From positions 55,715 to 119,714 of the forward strand of contig NZ_JAILWB010000016.1 in assembly GCF_025699295.1 (NCBI RefSeq): 64,000 bases of DNA, read 5' to 3'. The notes below the pieces were generated by a model that made no database searches, had not been told where the DNA came from, and saw nothing but the letters and a program-made list of their open reading frames with translations. Shown in pieces: positions 1 to 8,387 of this stretch. Numbering within the stretch: the stretch's first letter is position 1; each line of letters opens with the position of its first letter. The position numbers were made by a program, and so were the translations under genes. This stretch comes from Hydrogenophaga sp. (GTDB lineage Bacteria > Pseudomonadota > Gammaproteobacteria > Burkholderiales > Burkholderiaceae_C).

Positions 1-2
1 CG

Positions 3-1520
3 CGCTCGCAGGCACTGCTGGGTGAGCGCCTGCTGCAGGCCGACACGCTGGGCGAGGTGCGTTACAGCTTCACCCTGCTGGAGAGCACGCCGCAGGGCAA
101 CCTGGTGCGGGTCCAGACCGACACCACCCAGCAGCCGCTGGACATCAACGAAGGCAGCAAGCTCGAACTGGGCTCCACGGCCAAGCTGCGCGTGCTGGCG
201 ACCTACCTGGAGCTGGTCGCCGAGCTGCACGGCCGGCTGGCGCCACTGGAGCCTGCGGCGCTGCGGGCCACCGGGCCCGACCCGCAGGACAGCCTGAGCC
301 GCTGGGCGGTGCGGTACCTGTCGGGCGCGAAAGACCGCAGCCTGGACACGATGCTGGACGCCGCCATGGAGCGCCGCTTCTCCGCCAGCCCGCATGAACA
401 GTTTTTCACCGGGGGTGGCCTGCACAGCTTCCACAACTTCAACCCCAAGGACGACACGCGCGAACCGACCCTGCGCGAAGCCATGCAGGCGTCGATCAAC
501 CTGCCCTTCGTGCGCCTGCTGCAGGAAGTCGTGCACCACACCATGGACCGCGCAACCGGCAGCAGCGCGCGCTTGCTGCAGGACCCGCTCGACCCGCGCC
601 GCGAGGCCTACCTCGCCCGCTTTGCCGACCAGGAGGGTCAGATCTTCCTGCGCCGCTTCTGGCGCAAGACCGACCCGCGCAGCGCCGACGAGCCGCACAC
701 CCTGCCGGAGGGGGCCGATGCGGCCCGCATGCACCCGCTGGAGCTCTGGCTGGTGGCGTACCGGCAGCAGAACCCCCAGGCCACGCTGGCCGATGCCATC
801 GCCGCGAGCACCGCCGAACGCCAGGAGGCCTACCAATGGCTGTTCCGCACCCGCGCCAAGGACGCACAGGACGCGCGCATCCACACCATGCTGGAGGTGG
901 AAGCGTTCATGGACATCCAGCGCCGCTGGAGCCGGCTCGGTTATCCCTTCGGCCAGCTTGTGCCTTCGCTCGCCACCGCCCTGGGCAGCTCGGGCGACCG
1001 GCCCGCCGCGCTGGCCGAGCTGATGGGCATCATCGTCCATGGCGGCGTGCGACTGCCGACCTACCGCATCGCCAACCTGCGCTTCGCGGCGGACACCCCA
1101 TGGGAAACGGTGCTGCGGCCCACGCCGGCAACGGGCGAACGCGTCATGGTCCCCGAGGTGGCCAGGGCGCTGAAGAAGGCCTTGTCGGACGTGGTGGAAG
1201 CGGGCACCGCCCGGCGACTGGCCGGCAGCTTCGAGTCCACCTCCGGCGCAGACTTCGCCCCCGGTGGCAAGACCGGCACGGGCGACAACCGCGTGGTGGT
1301 GAACGGGCGCGGCGGCCTGGCCCTGAACCGCACCGCCACCTTCGTGTTTTATCTCGGACCGAAGCATTTCGGCAGCGTCACCGCCTACGTGGTCGGGCCG
1401 AACGCGGCCAACCACCGCTTCACCTCGGGCCTGCCGGTGCAGATCCTGCGATCCATGGCGCCGGTGCTGATGGCCCAACTCGACGGCGAACCCGGCAGCG
1501 GCTGCCCGCGCGAACCGTGA
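3..1520 (+). CDS. Penicillin-binding protein, transpeptidase portion (5' end outside window)
   Basis: This is the C-terminal 505 residues of a peptidoglycan transpeptidase; the reading frame is open to the left edge, so the start and any glycosyltransferase domain lie outside. The three penicillin-binding motifs are visible: STAK (about residue 58 of the visible part), SIN (about 166) and KTG (about 426, in GGKTGTGD). The long insert between SIN and KTG, with many charged residues, resembles the large membrane carboxypeptidase/class A PBP relatives more than a classical PBP1A. It probably cross-links cell-wall peptides in the periplasm. It converges on the Rieske gene that follows, with 22 bases between the stops. 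Family assignment is firm; the exact class is uncertain. Confidence 0.85.
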   Translation, partial: RSQALLGERLLQADTLGEVRYSFTLLESTPQGNLVRVQTDTTQQPLDINEGSKLELGSTAKLRVLATYLELVAELHGRLAPLEPAALRATGPDPQDSLSRWAVRYLSGAKDRSLDTMLDAAMERRFSASPHEQFFTGGGLHSFHNFNPKDDTREPTLREAMQASINLPFVRLLQEVVHHTMDRATGSSARLLQDPLDPRREAYLARFADQEGQIFLRRFWRKTDPRSADEPHTLPEGADAARMHPLELWLVAYRQQNPQATLADAIAASTAERQEAYQWLFRTRAKDAQDARIHTMLEVEAFMDIQRRWSRLGYPFGQLVPSLATALGSSGDRPAALAELMGIIVHGGVRLPTYRIANLRFAADTPWETVLRPTPATGERVMVPEVARALKKALSDVVEAGTARRLAGSFESTSGADFAPGGKTGTGDNRVVVNGRGGLALNRTATFVFYLGPKHFGSVTAYVVGPNAANHRFTSGLPVQILRSMAPVLMAQLDGEPGSGCPREP

Positions 1521-1542
1521 GGCGGCACCCGCGCCGCGCCGG

Positions 1543-2691
1543 TCAATCCAGCATGCGCTGCACGGCGTCGTGAAACGCCGCGCAGGCGAACTCGTTTTCG
1601 CCGAAGCACAGGGCCTGGTTCGCGCCGCTGGTCAGGCCGCGCTGCATGCTCGCGGCCAGGGCGAGGTCTTCGTCGATCGCCTGCCAGAACATGTCGAAAT
1701 TGCGCTGCCAGTGCCCGTCGCTGCGGACGGACAGGTACCGCTGCGGAGCCACCAGCCAGCCGTCCACCCGGGTCGAGGCGCCGTCGGCGGGCGAGAGCGC
1801 GATGGCGTTGATGTGATCGCCTTCCCACAGCAGCAGCGTGGACGGGAACAGGAAGTAGATGATGTTGAGGGTCCTGGCGAAGTCCGCCAGCCGGGCCGGC
1901 GGTTCGGCCAGTTCGGCGAAGCTGCGCTTGGGCAGCACGATGCGCTGGTGATCGCCGACCTGGTCGTGCACCACCAGGTTGTCGTGGAACAGGTGGGCGA
2001 TGGTCTCGCGGTGCGCGTAGGCGAAGTGGTAGCTCTCCAGGTTGCCGTCGAGCACCAGCTTCCAGTTCGAAGCCTGGGTGAAGTGGCGTTCGCGCTGCAC
2101 GCGCGCTGCGGCATCGAAGCCGAGTTCCTCGATTTCATCGCCCAACGGACCGAAGTACGCGGCCCAGTCGAAGCCGGGCGTGGCGGTGGCCACCACCCAC
2201 ACCAGTCCGAAGCGCTGCGCGCAGGGCAGTTCCACCAGGCCCGTGCGGTCCCGGGGCGCATGCGGGAAGTCGCCGTCGTGCGGCCGGCCCACGCAGGCAC
2301 CGTGGCTGCCGTACGTCCAGCTGTGGTACGGGCAGACGAAGCGCTCGCGGCCCTGGCCACTGGCGCCCTCGGGCACCAGCGCCGCGCCGCGGTGGCGGCA
2401 CACGTTGATGAAGGCGCGCAGGCGGTCGTCGGCACCGCGCGTGAGCAGCACCGGCACGCCGTGCACGCTGCAGGCCCGCCAGTCTCCTACCGCCTGCAGG
2501 GTGGCGGCATCGGCCACGGCCTGGGGCAGGCGGCGCAGCGCCGCGAGCTCGCTCAGGTGGCGCGACGGGTCCAGGTAGCGCGCCACCGGCGACCAGGTGC
2601 CGGGCTGGCGCTGCCGCTGCTCGCCGGCCAGCGTGGCCTTGATGCGATCGAACAGGGCGGCGGCGGCGGGGGTGGGCAAGGCGGCGTTCAT
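1543..2691 (-). CDS. Rieske-type ring-hydroxylating oxygenase, alpha subunit
   Basis: A 382-residue non-heme iron oxygenase alpha subunit. The Rieske [2Fe-2S] ligands are seen as CRHRG followed 16 residues later by CPYHSW in the N-terminal third. The mononuclear iron site is the LESYHFAYAH segment in the middle, with two histidines; the acidic third ligand should lie near the C-terminus. Such enzymes insert oxygen into aromatic or quaternary amine substrates using electrons from a partner reductase. It follows the flavoprotein gene by 47 bases on the same strand, and the Rrf2 gene comes before that, so the three are probably one operon. The ATG at 2691 puts the start about 60 residues before the Rieske motif, as usual in the family. 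The substrate cannot be told from sequence. Confidence 0.85.
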   Translation of the reverse strand: MNAALPTPAAAALFDRIKATLAGEQRQRQPGTWSPVARYLDPSRHLSELAALRRLPQAVADAATLQAVGDWRACSVHGVPVLLTRGADDRLRAFINVCRHRGAALVPEGASGQGRERFVCPYHSWTYGSHGACVGRPHDGDFPHAPRDRTGLVELPCAQRFGLVWVVATATPGFDWAAYFGPLGDEIEELGFDAAARVQRERHFTQASNWKLVLDGNLESYHFAYAHRETIAHLFHDNLVVHDQVGDHQRIVLPKRSFAELAEPPARLADFARTLNIIYFLFPSTLLLWEGDHINAIALSPADGASTRVDGWLVAPQRYLSVRSDGHWQRNFDMFWQAIDEDLALAASMQRGLTSGANQALCFGENEFACAAFHDAVQRMLD

Positions 2692-2738
2692 GCCGCCATC
2701 ATCGCCAGCCGCGCGCGCGCCGGCCATGGGGATTTCGC

Positions 2739-3647
2739 TCAGTCGAACATCAGCGAGCGGTGCGCTGAGGCCCCGGCCATGGCACCCGCGCCCACCGAGA
2801 TCGCCACATTGCCTGCAGCGCGCGCGGCGTCGCCGCAGGCGAACACGCCCGGCACGCTGGTGGCCTGCATGGCGTCGGTGTGGATGTAGGCGCCCGTGGG
2901 CCCCTCCTCCAGCGCACAGCCGAGCTGGTCCGCCACCGGGCTGGCCAGGTGGGTGCGGGTGATCGTGAACAGGCCGTCCATGGCAAAGCGACGGCCATCG
3001 CGCAGCTCGACCGTGGCTGCGTCCACCAGCCGCGCAATCGGCCCGGCCTGCACGGTGACACCGCGTGCGGCCAGCGCGGCGCGCTGCGCGTCGTCGGGCT
3101 CGAAGGCGTCGTTGAGGAACAGCGTCGTCGGCCCCCAGTCGGGCAGCATCAGCGCGTGGTGCATCGACAGCGCGCTGCTGGCCAGCACGCCGATGCGGCC
3201 GCTGCCGATTTCGTAGCCGTGGCAGTACGGGCAGTGGAAGACACCCTGGCCCCAGCGCTGCGCCAGGCCTTCGATGGCCGGCAGCTCGTCGACCACGCCG
3301 CTGGCGATCACCAGCTTGCGTGCCCGTTCGACATGGCCGTCGGCGATGGCGACGCGAAAACCGTCGTCGCACGGTTCGGCCTGCGACACCGTGGCTTCCA
3401 GCCAGCGCACGCTGGGATAGGCCAGCAGTTGGGCCTTGCCCTCGGCAGCGATCGCACCGGGCGCGCGCCGGTCGTGACCCAGGAAACCGTGCGACGCGCT
3501 GGCAAAGCGGTTGCGCCGCACACCCGCGTCGATCACGAGCACGCGGCGGCGCGCCCGCGCGAGCTGCAGCGCGGCGGACATGCCGGCGTAGCTGCCGCCG
3601 ATGACGATGGCGTCATTCAGGGTGGTGGCGGAGGTGGATGTGCTCAA
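2739..3647 (-). CDS. Thioredoxin-reductase-like NAD(P)/FAD oxidoreductase
   Basis: A 302-residue flavoprotein of the thioredoxin reductase fold. The FAD-binding GGSYAGMSAAL motif is near the N-terminus, a redox-active CPYC pair (FHCPYCHG) is in the middle, and the FACGDAA motif is near the C-terminus. The start is chosen as TTG at 3647, because AGGAG lies five bases before it; an in-frame start at 3677 would lack this and overlap the Rrf2 gene more. With TTG the overlap with the upstream Rrf2 gene is 35 bases, which suggests coupled translation. Proteins of this type are common neighbours of Rrf2 regulators. It may pass electrons to thiol proteins or, speculatively, to the Rieske enzyme encoded next. 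Confidence 0.85.
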   Translation of the reverse strand: MSTSTSATTLNDAIVIGGSYAGMSAALQLARARRRVLVIDAGVRRNRFASASHGFLGHDRRAPGAIAAEGKAQLLAYPSVRWLEATVSQAEPCDDGFRVAIADGHVERARKLVIASGVVDELPAIEGLAQRWGQGVFHCPYCHGYEIGSGRIGVLASSALSMHHALMLPDWGPTTLFLNDAFEPDDAQRAALAARGVTVQAGPIARLVDAATVELRDGRRFAMDGLFTITRTHLASPVADQLGCALEEGPTGAYIHTDAMQATSVPGVFACGDAARAAGNVAISVGAGAMAGASAHRSLMFD

Positions 3648-4092
3648 GGTGGCTCCTGGCATGGGGGTGGGCGGCAAAGCGCCGGTTGAAATCGGCCGCG
3701 AGGTCGGCCAGCGTCACGCGGCCCAGGCGCTGCACCAGCAGGGCCTGGGCATCCTGCAAGGCACCCGAAAGGGCTCCGTTGACCGCCTGTTCGACCAGGC
3801 ATTCGGGGTTGTCCGAGCGGTGGCCCATGGCGAACACCGTGGGCGCACCGACCGCGTCGTACACGTCGCGCAGCGTCACGGTCTTCAGGTTGCAGGCCAG
3901 CACCCAGCCGCCGCCGTGGCCCTTCTCGGAACTCACGAAACCGGCCTCGCGCAGGCCGGCCAGCGTGCGGCGCACGACCACGGGGCTGCCCTGCAGGCAG
4001 GCAGCCAGCGCCTCGGACGTCATGGGCCGCTCGCTGTGCGCCATGTGCAGCAGCAGGTGCAGGATCGACGAAAGTTTGCTGTCGAGTTTCAT
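3613..4092 (-). CDS. Rrf2-family transcriptional regulator
   Basis: A 159-residue Rrf2-type winged-helix regulator. The N-terminal helix-turn-helix includes MTSEALAACLQGSPVVVRRTL and the wing GHGGGW, both characteristic of the family. It lacks the closely spaced three-cysteine cluster ligands of IscR; only isolated cysteines are present (for example in NPECLVE), so it is more like the YwnA/thiol-type members than an iron-sulfur sensor. It is the first gene of the operon with the flavoprotein and Rieske oxygenase. An inverted repeat covers its own start codon, so autoregulation is likely. The inducing signal is unknown; redox, nitrosative or electrophile stress would fit the flavoprotein neighbour. 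Confidence 0.88.
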   Translation of the reverse strand: MKLDSKLSSILHLLLHMAHSERPMTSEALAACLQGSPVVVRRTLAGLREAGFVSSEKGHGGGWVLACNLKTVTLRDVYDAVGAPTVFAMGHRSDNPECLVEQAVNGALSGALQDAQALLVQRLGRVTLADLAADFNRRFAAHPHARSHLEHIHLRHHPE

Positions 4093-4112
4093 GTAACTTG
4101 TATGGTTACATG
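4090..4112. promoter_or_regulatory. Inverted repeat, probable Rrf2 operator
   Basis: The arms CATGTAAC (4090-4097) and GTTACATG (4105-4112) are perfect inverted copies separated by seven bases (TTGTATG). The left arm includes the rrf2 start codon. The AT-rich palindrome stands out in GC-rich surroundings and is placed where a self-repressing Rrf2 protein would bind. The function is inferred from position and symmetry. Confidence 0.65.
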
Positions 4113-4141
4113 AAAATCAGCGAACCGAGCCATCGCGACAT

Positions 4142-4672
4142 TCAACCCTGCAACGCGGCGGGGTTTTCTGAATCGGGTGGTCGCACGTCAAAGGCCGCGT
4201 CATACGTCACTGCGCCATGGGCCATGGGCGCGTCGAATGCCAGTGCCTGGAAATACCCGGGTGGCACACCCTGCAGCACCAGGTCAGGCTCGGCGCGAAA
4301 ACCGAATCGGGCGTAGTAAGCCGGCTCACCCAGCACCACGCATCCGGCCGCGCCCTGTTCGCGCAGATGCCGCAGCGCCGCACGCACGAGACCACTGCCC
4401 ACGCCCCGGCCCTGGTGGCCGGGCAGCACCGAGACAGGCCCCAGGCCGAACCAGCCGTGGCAGACGTTCGACACCACCACCGGCGAGACCGCCACATGTC
4501 CCAGGATCTCGCCATCACGCTCGTCCACCAGCGAGATCGTCAGCTGCTCCCTGGCGCGCAGCGCGTCGACAACAAGGTGTTCGGTGTGGCTGGTGTGGGG
4601 CGCGTGCTGAAACGCCGCCGCAGTGAGCGCGTGGATGGTCTCGACGTCGGCCGGCGACTCGAAACGAATCAC
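4142..4672 (-). CDS. GNAT-family N-acetyltransferase
   Basis: A 176-residue acetyltransferase of the GCN5-related family, closest in look to the YhbS-like group. The acetyl-CoA binding motif is GHQGRGVGSGLV in the middle, followed by the CVVLGEPAYYARFGF segment typical of that group. The start is the GTG at 4672: its GTGA overlaps the TGA stop of the upstream DUF962 gene by four bases, a translational-coupling arrangement, and no ATG fits the domain start. The substrate is not known. Confidence 0.85.
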   Translation of the reverse strand: MIRFESPADVETIHALTAAAFQHAPHTSHTEHLVVDALRAREQLTISLVDERDGEILGHVAVSPVVVSNVCHGWFGLGPVSVLPGHQGRGVGSGLVRAALRHLREQGAAGCVVLGEPAYYARFGFRAEPDLVLQGVPPGYFQALAFDAPMAHGAVTYDAAFDVRPPDSENPAALQG

Positions 4673-5190
4673 TTCGCGAGCGCGCGGCCCGAATGCACCG
4701 GCCCCGCGCGCGATTCGACCACCGCCTCGACCTCGCGGCGCAGGCCCATCAGGAAGGCCAGTTCGGCCACCACGAACAGCGGGCCGATGATCAGGCCCAT
4801 CACGTCGTCGACGAAAGCGGGCTTGCGGCCCTCGAAGATGTGGCCCACGAACTGGATCACCCAGCCCACGACGAACAGCCCCAGGCCGAGGCCGGCCCAG
4901 GCGCCGGTGGACCAGGGCGCCGTGGCATGCGCCACCGCCAGGCACAGCGCCAGCAGCAAGCCCATCACGATGCCGAAGCGCAGGTCCAGCCGCAGGTAGT
5001 AGAGCGTGGCGGCGATGACCGCCAGCGTCGCGGGCGACAGGGCGATGCCCGCGATATCGAACACCGGGCGCGCGAGCAGCACCACGACGGCCAGCACGAT
5101 CATGGGGATGCCGACGAAGTGCGTGAGGATGTTGCGGCGGTCGCGGTGGTAGGCCGCGTACTGGCTCAGGTGGTCGTTGAGTGTCTTCAT
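4669..5190 (-). CDS. DUF962/Mpo1-like membrane protein
   Basis: A 173-residue integral membrane protein of the DUF962 (YGL010w/Mpo1) family. The N-terminal YHRDRRNILTHFVGIP segment holds the conserved histidines, about four hydrophobic segments follow, and GHIFEGRKPA carries another conserved histidine. The yeast member Mpo1 is an iron-dependent dioxygenase acting on 2-hydroxy fatty acids; the bacterial role is not established. GGAG stands seven bases before the ATG at 5190. The gene is translationally coupled to the acetyltransferase that follows. Confidence 0.82.
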   Translation of the reverse strand: MKTLNDHLSQYAAYHRDRRNILTHFVGIPMIVLAVVVLLARPVFDIAGIALSPATLAVIAATLYYLRLDLRFGIVMGLLLALCLAVAHATAPWSTGAWAGLGLGLFVVGWVIQFVGHIFEGRKPAFVDDVMGLIIGPLFVVAELAFLMGLRREVEAVVESRAGPVHSGRALAK

Positions 5191-5272
5191 GGCGTGTCTC
5201 CTTGAAACGCTGCACAGGCGCACATCATCGCCAGCCTGGCGCGCGCGCGCCAGCGGGGTTTCGCGCAGGCCG

Positions 5273-6064
5273 TCACAACAGCGACTGCGCGTCGTCCTCC
5301 AGCCGCACGGCGGGCCCGGTGCGCGCCAGCGCCATCCAGACATGGAACGGCAGGTGCTCGATAGCGCGGCGTGGCGCCTCGCGCGCCACCACCAGGCGCT
5401 CCCCCTCGAGCTGCATCACGCCGCACTCGGGCGGTATCTCGTCGGGCCGGGCGATCGGCCGACCCCGGGCGTCCTGCCCCAGCACGTACCAGCAGGCACC
5501 GGCCAGCCCCAGGTAGGCCGCGCGCTTGGCGGGTTTGCGCAGGTCGCCCAGCAGGTCGGCGCGGCTGACCTTGATCTCGTGCACAACGGGCTCCAGGTAG
5601 GCCTCCACCGTGGTGTGCCGCACCGAGAAAACGTCCGGGCAGGCCATGCACCAGCCGTGTTCGGGCACCAGCGCCGGCGCCTCGGCGTCGAACACCGCGG
5701 CCTGCGCGGGTGCGACCGCGTCGGGCTCGCCGCCGAGCAGCGCGCGCGGCAGCGGCACGCGCAGCGCCAGGCCACGCCAGGTGATGCGCCCGGCCTGCGC
5801 CATGGCGATGGCCACGCGTTCCACCAGCGCCTCGTGCGGCGTGCGCACCGCCTTGTTGTGCGCGAACACCTCGGCCAGGCGCTGGATGCCTGCGTCGGTC
5901 ACGCGCAGGTTCTCGAAGCCTTCGGGCGAAGGGCGCCGCTCCAGCAGGCCGGCGGCGAGCAGCTCGACCTCCACCGTGTCGTGACACGGCCAGCCGGCCG
6001 AGCGGTAGATCTCGCGCAGGCGCTGGTGATGGCGGCGCGTCAAAGGGGGGGCGGTCGGCTCCAT
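5273..6064 (-). CDS. Putative MmcB-like PD-(D/E)xK nuclease, SOS-type promoter
   Basis: A 263-residue soluble protein. The first 80 residues look like a winged-helix domain (RVTDAGIQRLAEVFAHNK). The second half holds PDVFSVRHTT, then about 20 residues later HEIKVSRADLLGDLRKP and AAYLGLAGACWYVL; this P-D...E-I-K pattern and the following acidic/aromatic segment resemble the MmcB-type DNA repair nuclease fold. It is divergent from the iron-sulfur helicase at 6098, only 33 bases away, and both face a LexA-type box. I recall that the Pseudomonas aeruginosa pair PA1044/PA1045 was reported as DNA-damage induced and may correspond to this pair; that needs checking. The nuclease role is inferred, not proven. 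Confidence 0.6.
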   Translation of the reverse strand: MEPTAPPLTRRHHQRLREIYRSAGWPCHDTVEVELLAAGLLERRPSPEGFENLRVTDAGIQRLAEVFAHNKAVRTPHEALVERVAIAMAQAGRITWRGLALRVPLPRALLGGEPDAVAPAQAAVFDAEAPALVPEHGWCMACPDVFSVRHTTVEAYLEPVVHEIKVSRADLLGDLRKPAKRAAYLGLAGACWYVLGQDARGRPIARPDEIPPECGVMQLEGERLVVAREAPRRAIEHLPFHVWMALARTGPAVRLEDDAQSLL

Positions 6065-6067
6065 GGA

Positions 6068-6083
6068 CTGACTATATATCCAG
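6068..6083. promoter_or_regulatory. LexA-type SOS box
   Basis: The sequence CTGACTATATATCCAG fits CTG-N10-CAG with an AT-rich core, and the flanking bases give ACTG...CAGT, the extended LexA consensus of beta/gammaproteobacteria. It sits in the 33-base gap between the divergent nuclease (start 6064) and helicase (start 6098), where LexA would block both promoters. Confidence 0.72.
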
Positions 6084-6097
6084 TACCATGCCCTTCG

Positions 6098-8383
6098 ATG
6101 CCGACCGCACGCCTGTCCGACGAGCCGGCCGCCCCGCTTGCGGTGGCGGTGCGCGCGCTGTGCGCGTTCGCCGCCAGAACCGGCGACCTCGACCTGCGTT
6201 TCACACCGTCACCGAGCGCGCTGGAAGGCGTGGCCGGCCATGGAGCGGTGACCGCGCGGCGCGGCGCGGGCTACCAGCGCGAGGTCTCGCTCGCCACCCA
6301 TTGCGACGGGCTGCGGGTGCAGGGCCGCGCCGACGGTTTCGACCCGGCCGTGCCCCGGCTGGAGGAAATCAAGACCCACCGCGGCGACGCGGCCCTGATT
6401 CCCGACAACCACCGTGCCCTGCACTGGGCACAGGCGCGCGTCTACGGCTGGATGCTGTGCGAGCAGCTCGGGCTCGAGCGCATCGAACTCGCGCTGGTCT
6501 ACTTCAACATCGACACCGGGCACGAGACGGTGCTGCCTGTGTGGCACGGCGCTGCCGAGCTCAAGGCCTTCTTCGAGTCGCTCTGCGCGCGCTACGCCGC
6601 CTGGGCGCGTGCCGAGCAGGCCCACCGCACGGAGCGCGATGCCGCGCTGCAGGCGCTGGCCTTCCCGTTCGAGGCCTTCCGCCCCGGGCAACGCGAACTG
6701 GCCGCTGCCGTGTACCGCGCCCAGGGCGCCGGGCGCCACCTGCTCGCGCAGGCCCCCACCGGTATCGGCAAGACCATGGCCACGCTGTTCGCCGCGTTGC
6801 GCGCCGCGCCCGCGCGCGGCATCGACAAACTGTTCTACCTCACGGCCAGGACGCCAGGCCGCCAGCTCGCGCTGCATGCGCTGCAACGGCTGCGGACAAA
6901 GCCGCTGCGCGTGCTCGAACTGGTGGCGCGCGACAAGGCCTGCGAGCACCCCGACAAGGCCTGCCACGGCGCGTCATGCCCCCTCGCGCGCGGCTTCTAC
7001 GACCGCCTGCCGGTGGCGCGCGAGGAAGCCGCGCGGGCCGGCTGGCTCGACAAGGCCGCGCTGCGCGACATCGCGCTGCGCCACAGCCTCTGCCCCTACT
7101 ACCTCGGCCAGGACCTGCTGCGCTGGAGCGACGTGGTCGTGGGCGATTTCAACCACTTCTTCGACCTCGGCGCTGGCGCCTGGGCGCTCACCGTGAACGA
7201 GGAGTTGCGCGCGGGCCTGCTGGTGGACGAAGCGCACAACCTGATCGAACGCGCGCGCTCGATGTACAGCGCCGAGCTGCGCCCGGCGGCCTTCCACGCC
7301 GCGCGCCAGGCCGCGCCCGCCGCCCTGAAGAAACCCATGGACCGTCTGCATCGCCAGTGGAGCGCACTCGCTCGCGCGCAGACGCAGGACCATGCCCTGC
7401 TGCCGGATCTGCCCGGCGCCTTCATCGACGCACTGCAGCGCCACACTGCCGCGCTGTCGGACCACTTCGCGCACGAGCCCCCTGCCGCGGGCTCCGCGCT
7501 GCAGGCCTGGCTGTTCGAGGTGCTGCAATTCCTGCGCGTGGCCGAGGTGTTCGATGCGCATTCGCTGGTGGAGATCATGCGGACACCGCAGGCACCACGC
7601 CGCGCGCGCCACCCGGCGGTCCACATCCGCAACCTCGACCCCGGGCCGCTGCTGCAGCCCCGCTGGCAGGCGGCGCGCAGCGCCACGCTGTTCTCGGCCA
7701 CGCTCAGTCCGATGGACTACATGAGCGCCCTGCTCGGCCTGCCCGAGGACACCGCGCGGCTGGACGTGCCCTCGCCCTTCGACCCTGCCCGGTTGCAGGT
7801 GCGCGTCACGCCGTACATCTCGACCCGTTTCGGCGACCGCGCGGATTCACTCGACCGCCTGGTGGACGTGATGGCCACGCAGTACACCGCGCGCCCGGGC
7901 AACTACCTGGCCTTCTTCAGCAGCTTCGACTACCTGCAACAGGCGTTGCAGCGGCTGCAACTCAGGCACGCCGCGGTGCCCGTGTGGGCGCAGTCGCGCG
8001 GCATGGGTGAACCCGAGCGCGAGGCCTTCGTGGCGCGCTTCACCGAAGACAGCCAGGGCATCGGCTTCGCGGTGCTCGGGGGTGCGTTCGGCGAAGGCAT
8101 CGACCTGCCTGGCAGGCGCCTCATTGGCGCCTTCATCGCCACGCTGGGCCTGCCGCAGGTGAACGCGGTGAACGAGCGCCTGCGCGCGCGGTTGCAGGCG
8201 CGCTTTGGCCGGGGTTACGACTACGCCTACCTGTTCCCCGGACTGCAGAAGGTGGTGCAGGCGGCCGGCCGCGTGATCCGCGGGCCGGACGATGAAGGCG
8301 TGGTGGTGCTGATGGACGAACGTTTTGCCCACGCCGAGGTGCGGCGCCTGTTGCCGTCCTGGTGGCGCATCGAACGGACTTGA
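6098..8383 (+). CDS. DinG/XPD-like iron-sulfur DNA helicase with N-terminal nuclease-like domain
   Basis: A 761-residue superfamily 2 helicase. Residues about 80-110 (GRADGF...LEEIKTHRGD) look like a PD-(D/E)xK (Cas4/RecB-like) nuclease domain. The helicase follows: Walker A APTGIGKT near residue 224, an Fe-S domain with cysteines in KACEHPDKACHGASC and HSLCPYY, the DEAH box LLVDEAHNL, SATLSPMDY, and the C-terminal QAAGRVIRG motif. It probably unwinds and trims damaged or branched DNA. The ATG at 6098 is 15 bases past the LexA-type box; longer upstream open frames are antisense to the nuclease gene. It converges with the FG-GAP gene with four bases between stops. The fused nuclease being active is inference. 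Confidence 0.85.
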   Translation: MPTARLSDEPAAPLAVAVRALCAFAARTGDLDLRFTPSPSALEGVAGHGAVTARRGAGYQREVSLATHCDGLRVQGRADGFDPAVPRLEEIKTHRGDAALIPDNHRALHWAQARVYGWMLCEQLGLERIELALVYFNIDTGHETVLPVWHGAAELKAFFESLCARYAAWARAEQAHRTERDAALQALAFPFEAFRPGQRELAAAVYRAQGAGRHLLAQAPTGIGKTMATLFAALRAAPARGIDKLFYLTARTPGRQLALHALQRLRTKPLRVLELVARDKACEHPDKACHGASCPLARGFYDRLPVAREEAARAGWLDKAALRDIALRHSLCPYYLGQDLLRWSDVVVGDFNHFFDLGAGAWALTVNEELRAGLLVDEAHNLIERARSMYSAELRPAAFHAARQAAPAALKKPMDRLHRQWSALARAQTQDHALLPDLPGAFIDALQRHTAALSDHFAHEPPAAGSALQAWLFEVLQFLRVAEVFDAHSLVEIMRTPQAPRRARHPAVHIRNLDPGPLLQPRWQAARSATLFSATLSPMDYMSALLGLPEDTARLDVPSPFDPARLQVRVTPYISTRFGDRADSLDRLVDVMATQYTARPGNYLAFFSSFDYLQQALQRLQLRHAAVPVWAQSRGMGEPEREAFVARFTEDSQGIGFAVLGGAFGEGIDLPGRRLIGAFIATLGLPQVNAVNERLRARLQARFGRGYDYAYLFPGLQKVVQAAGRVIRGPDDEGVVVLMDERFAHAEVRRLLPSWWRIERT

Positions 8384-8387
8384 AGAT

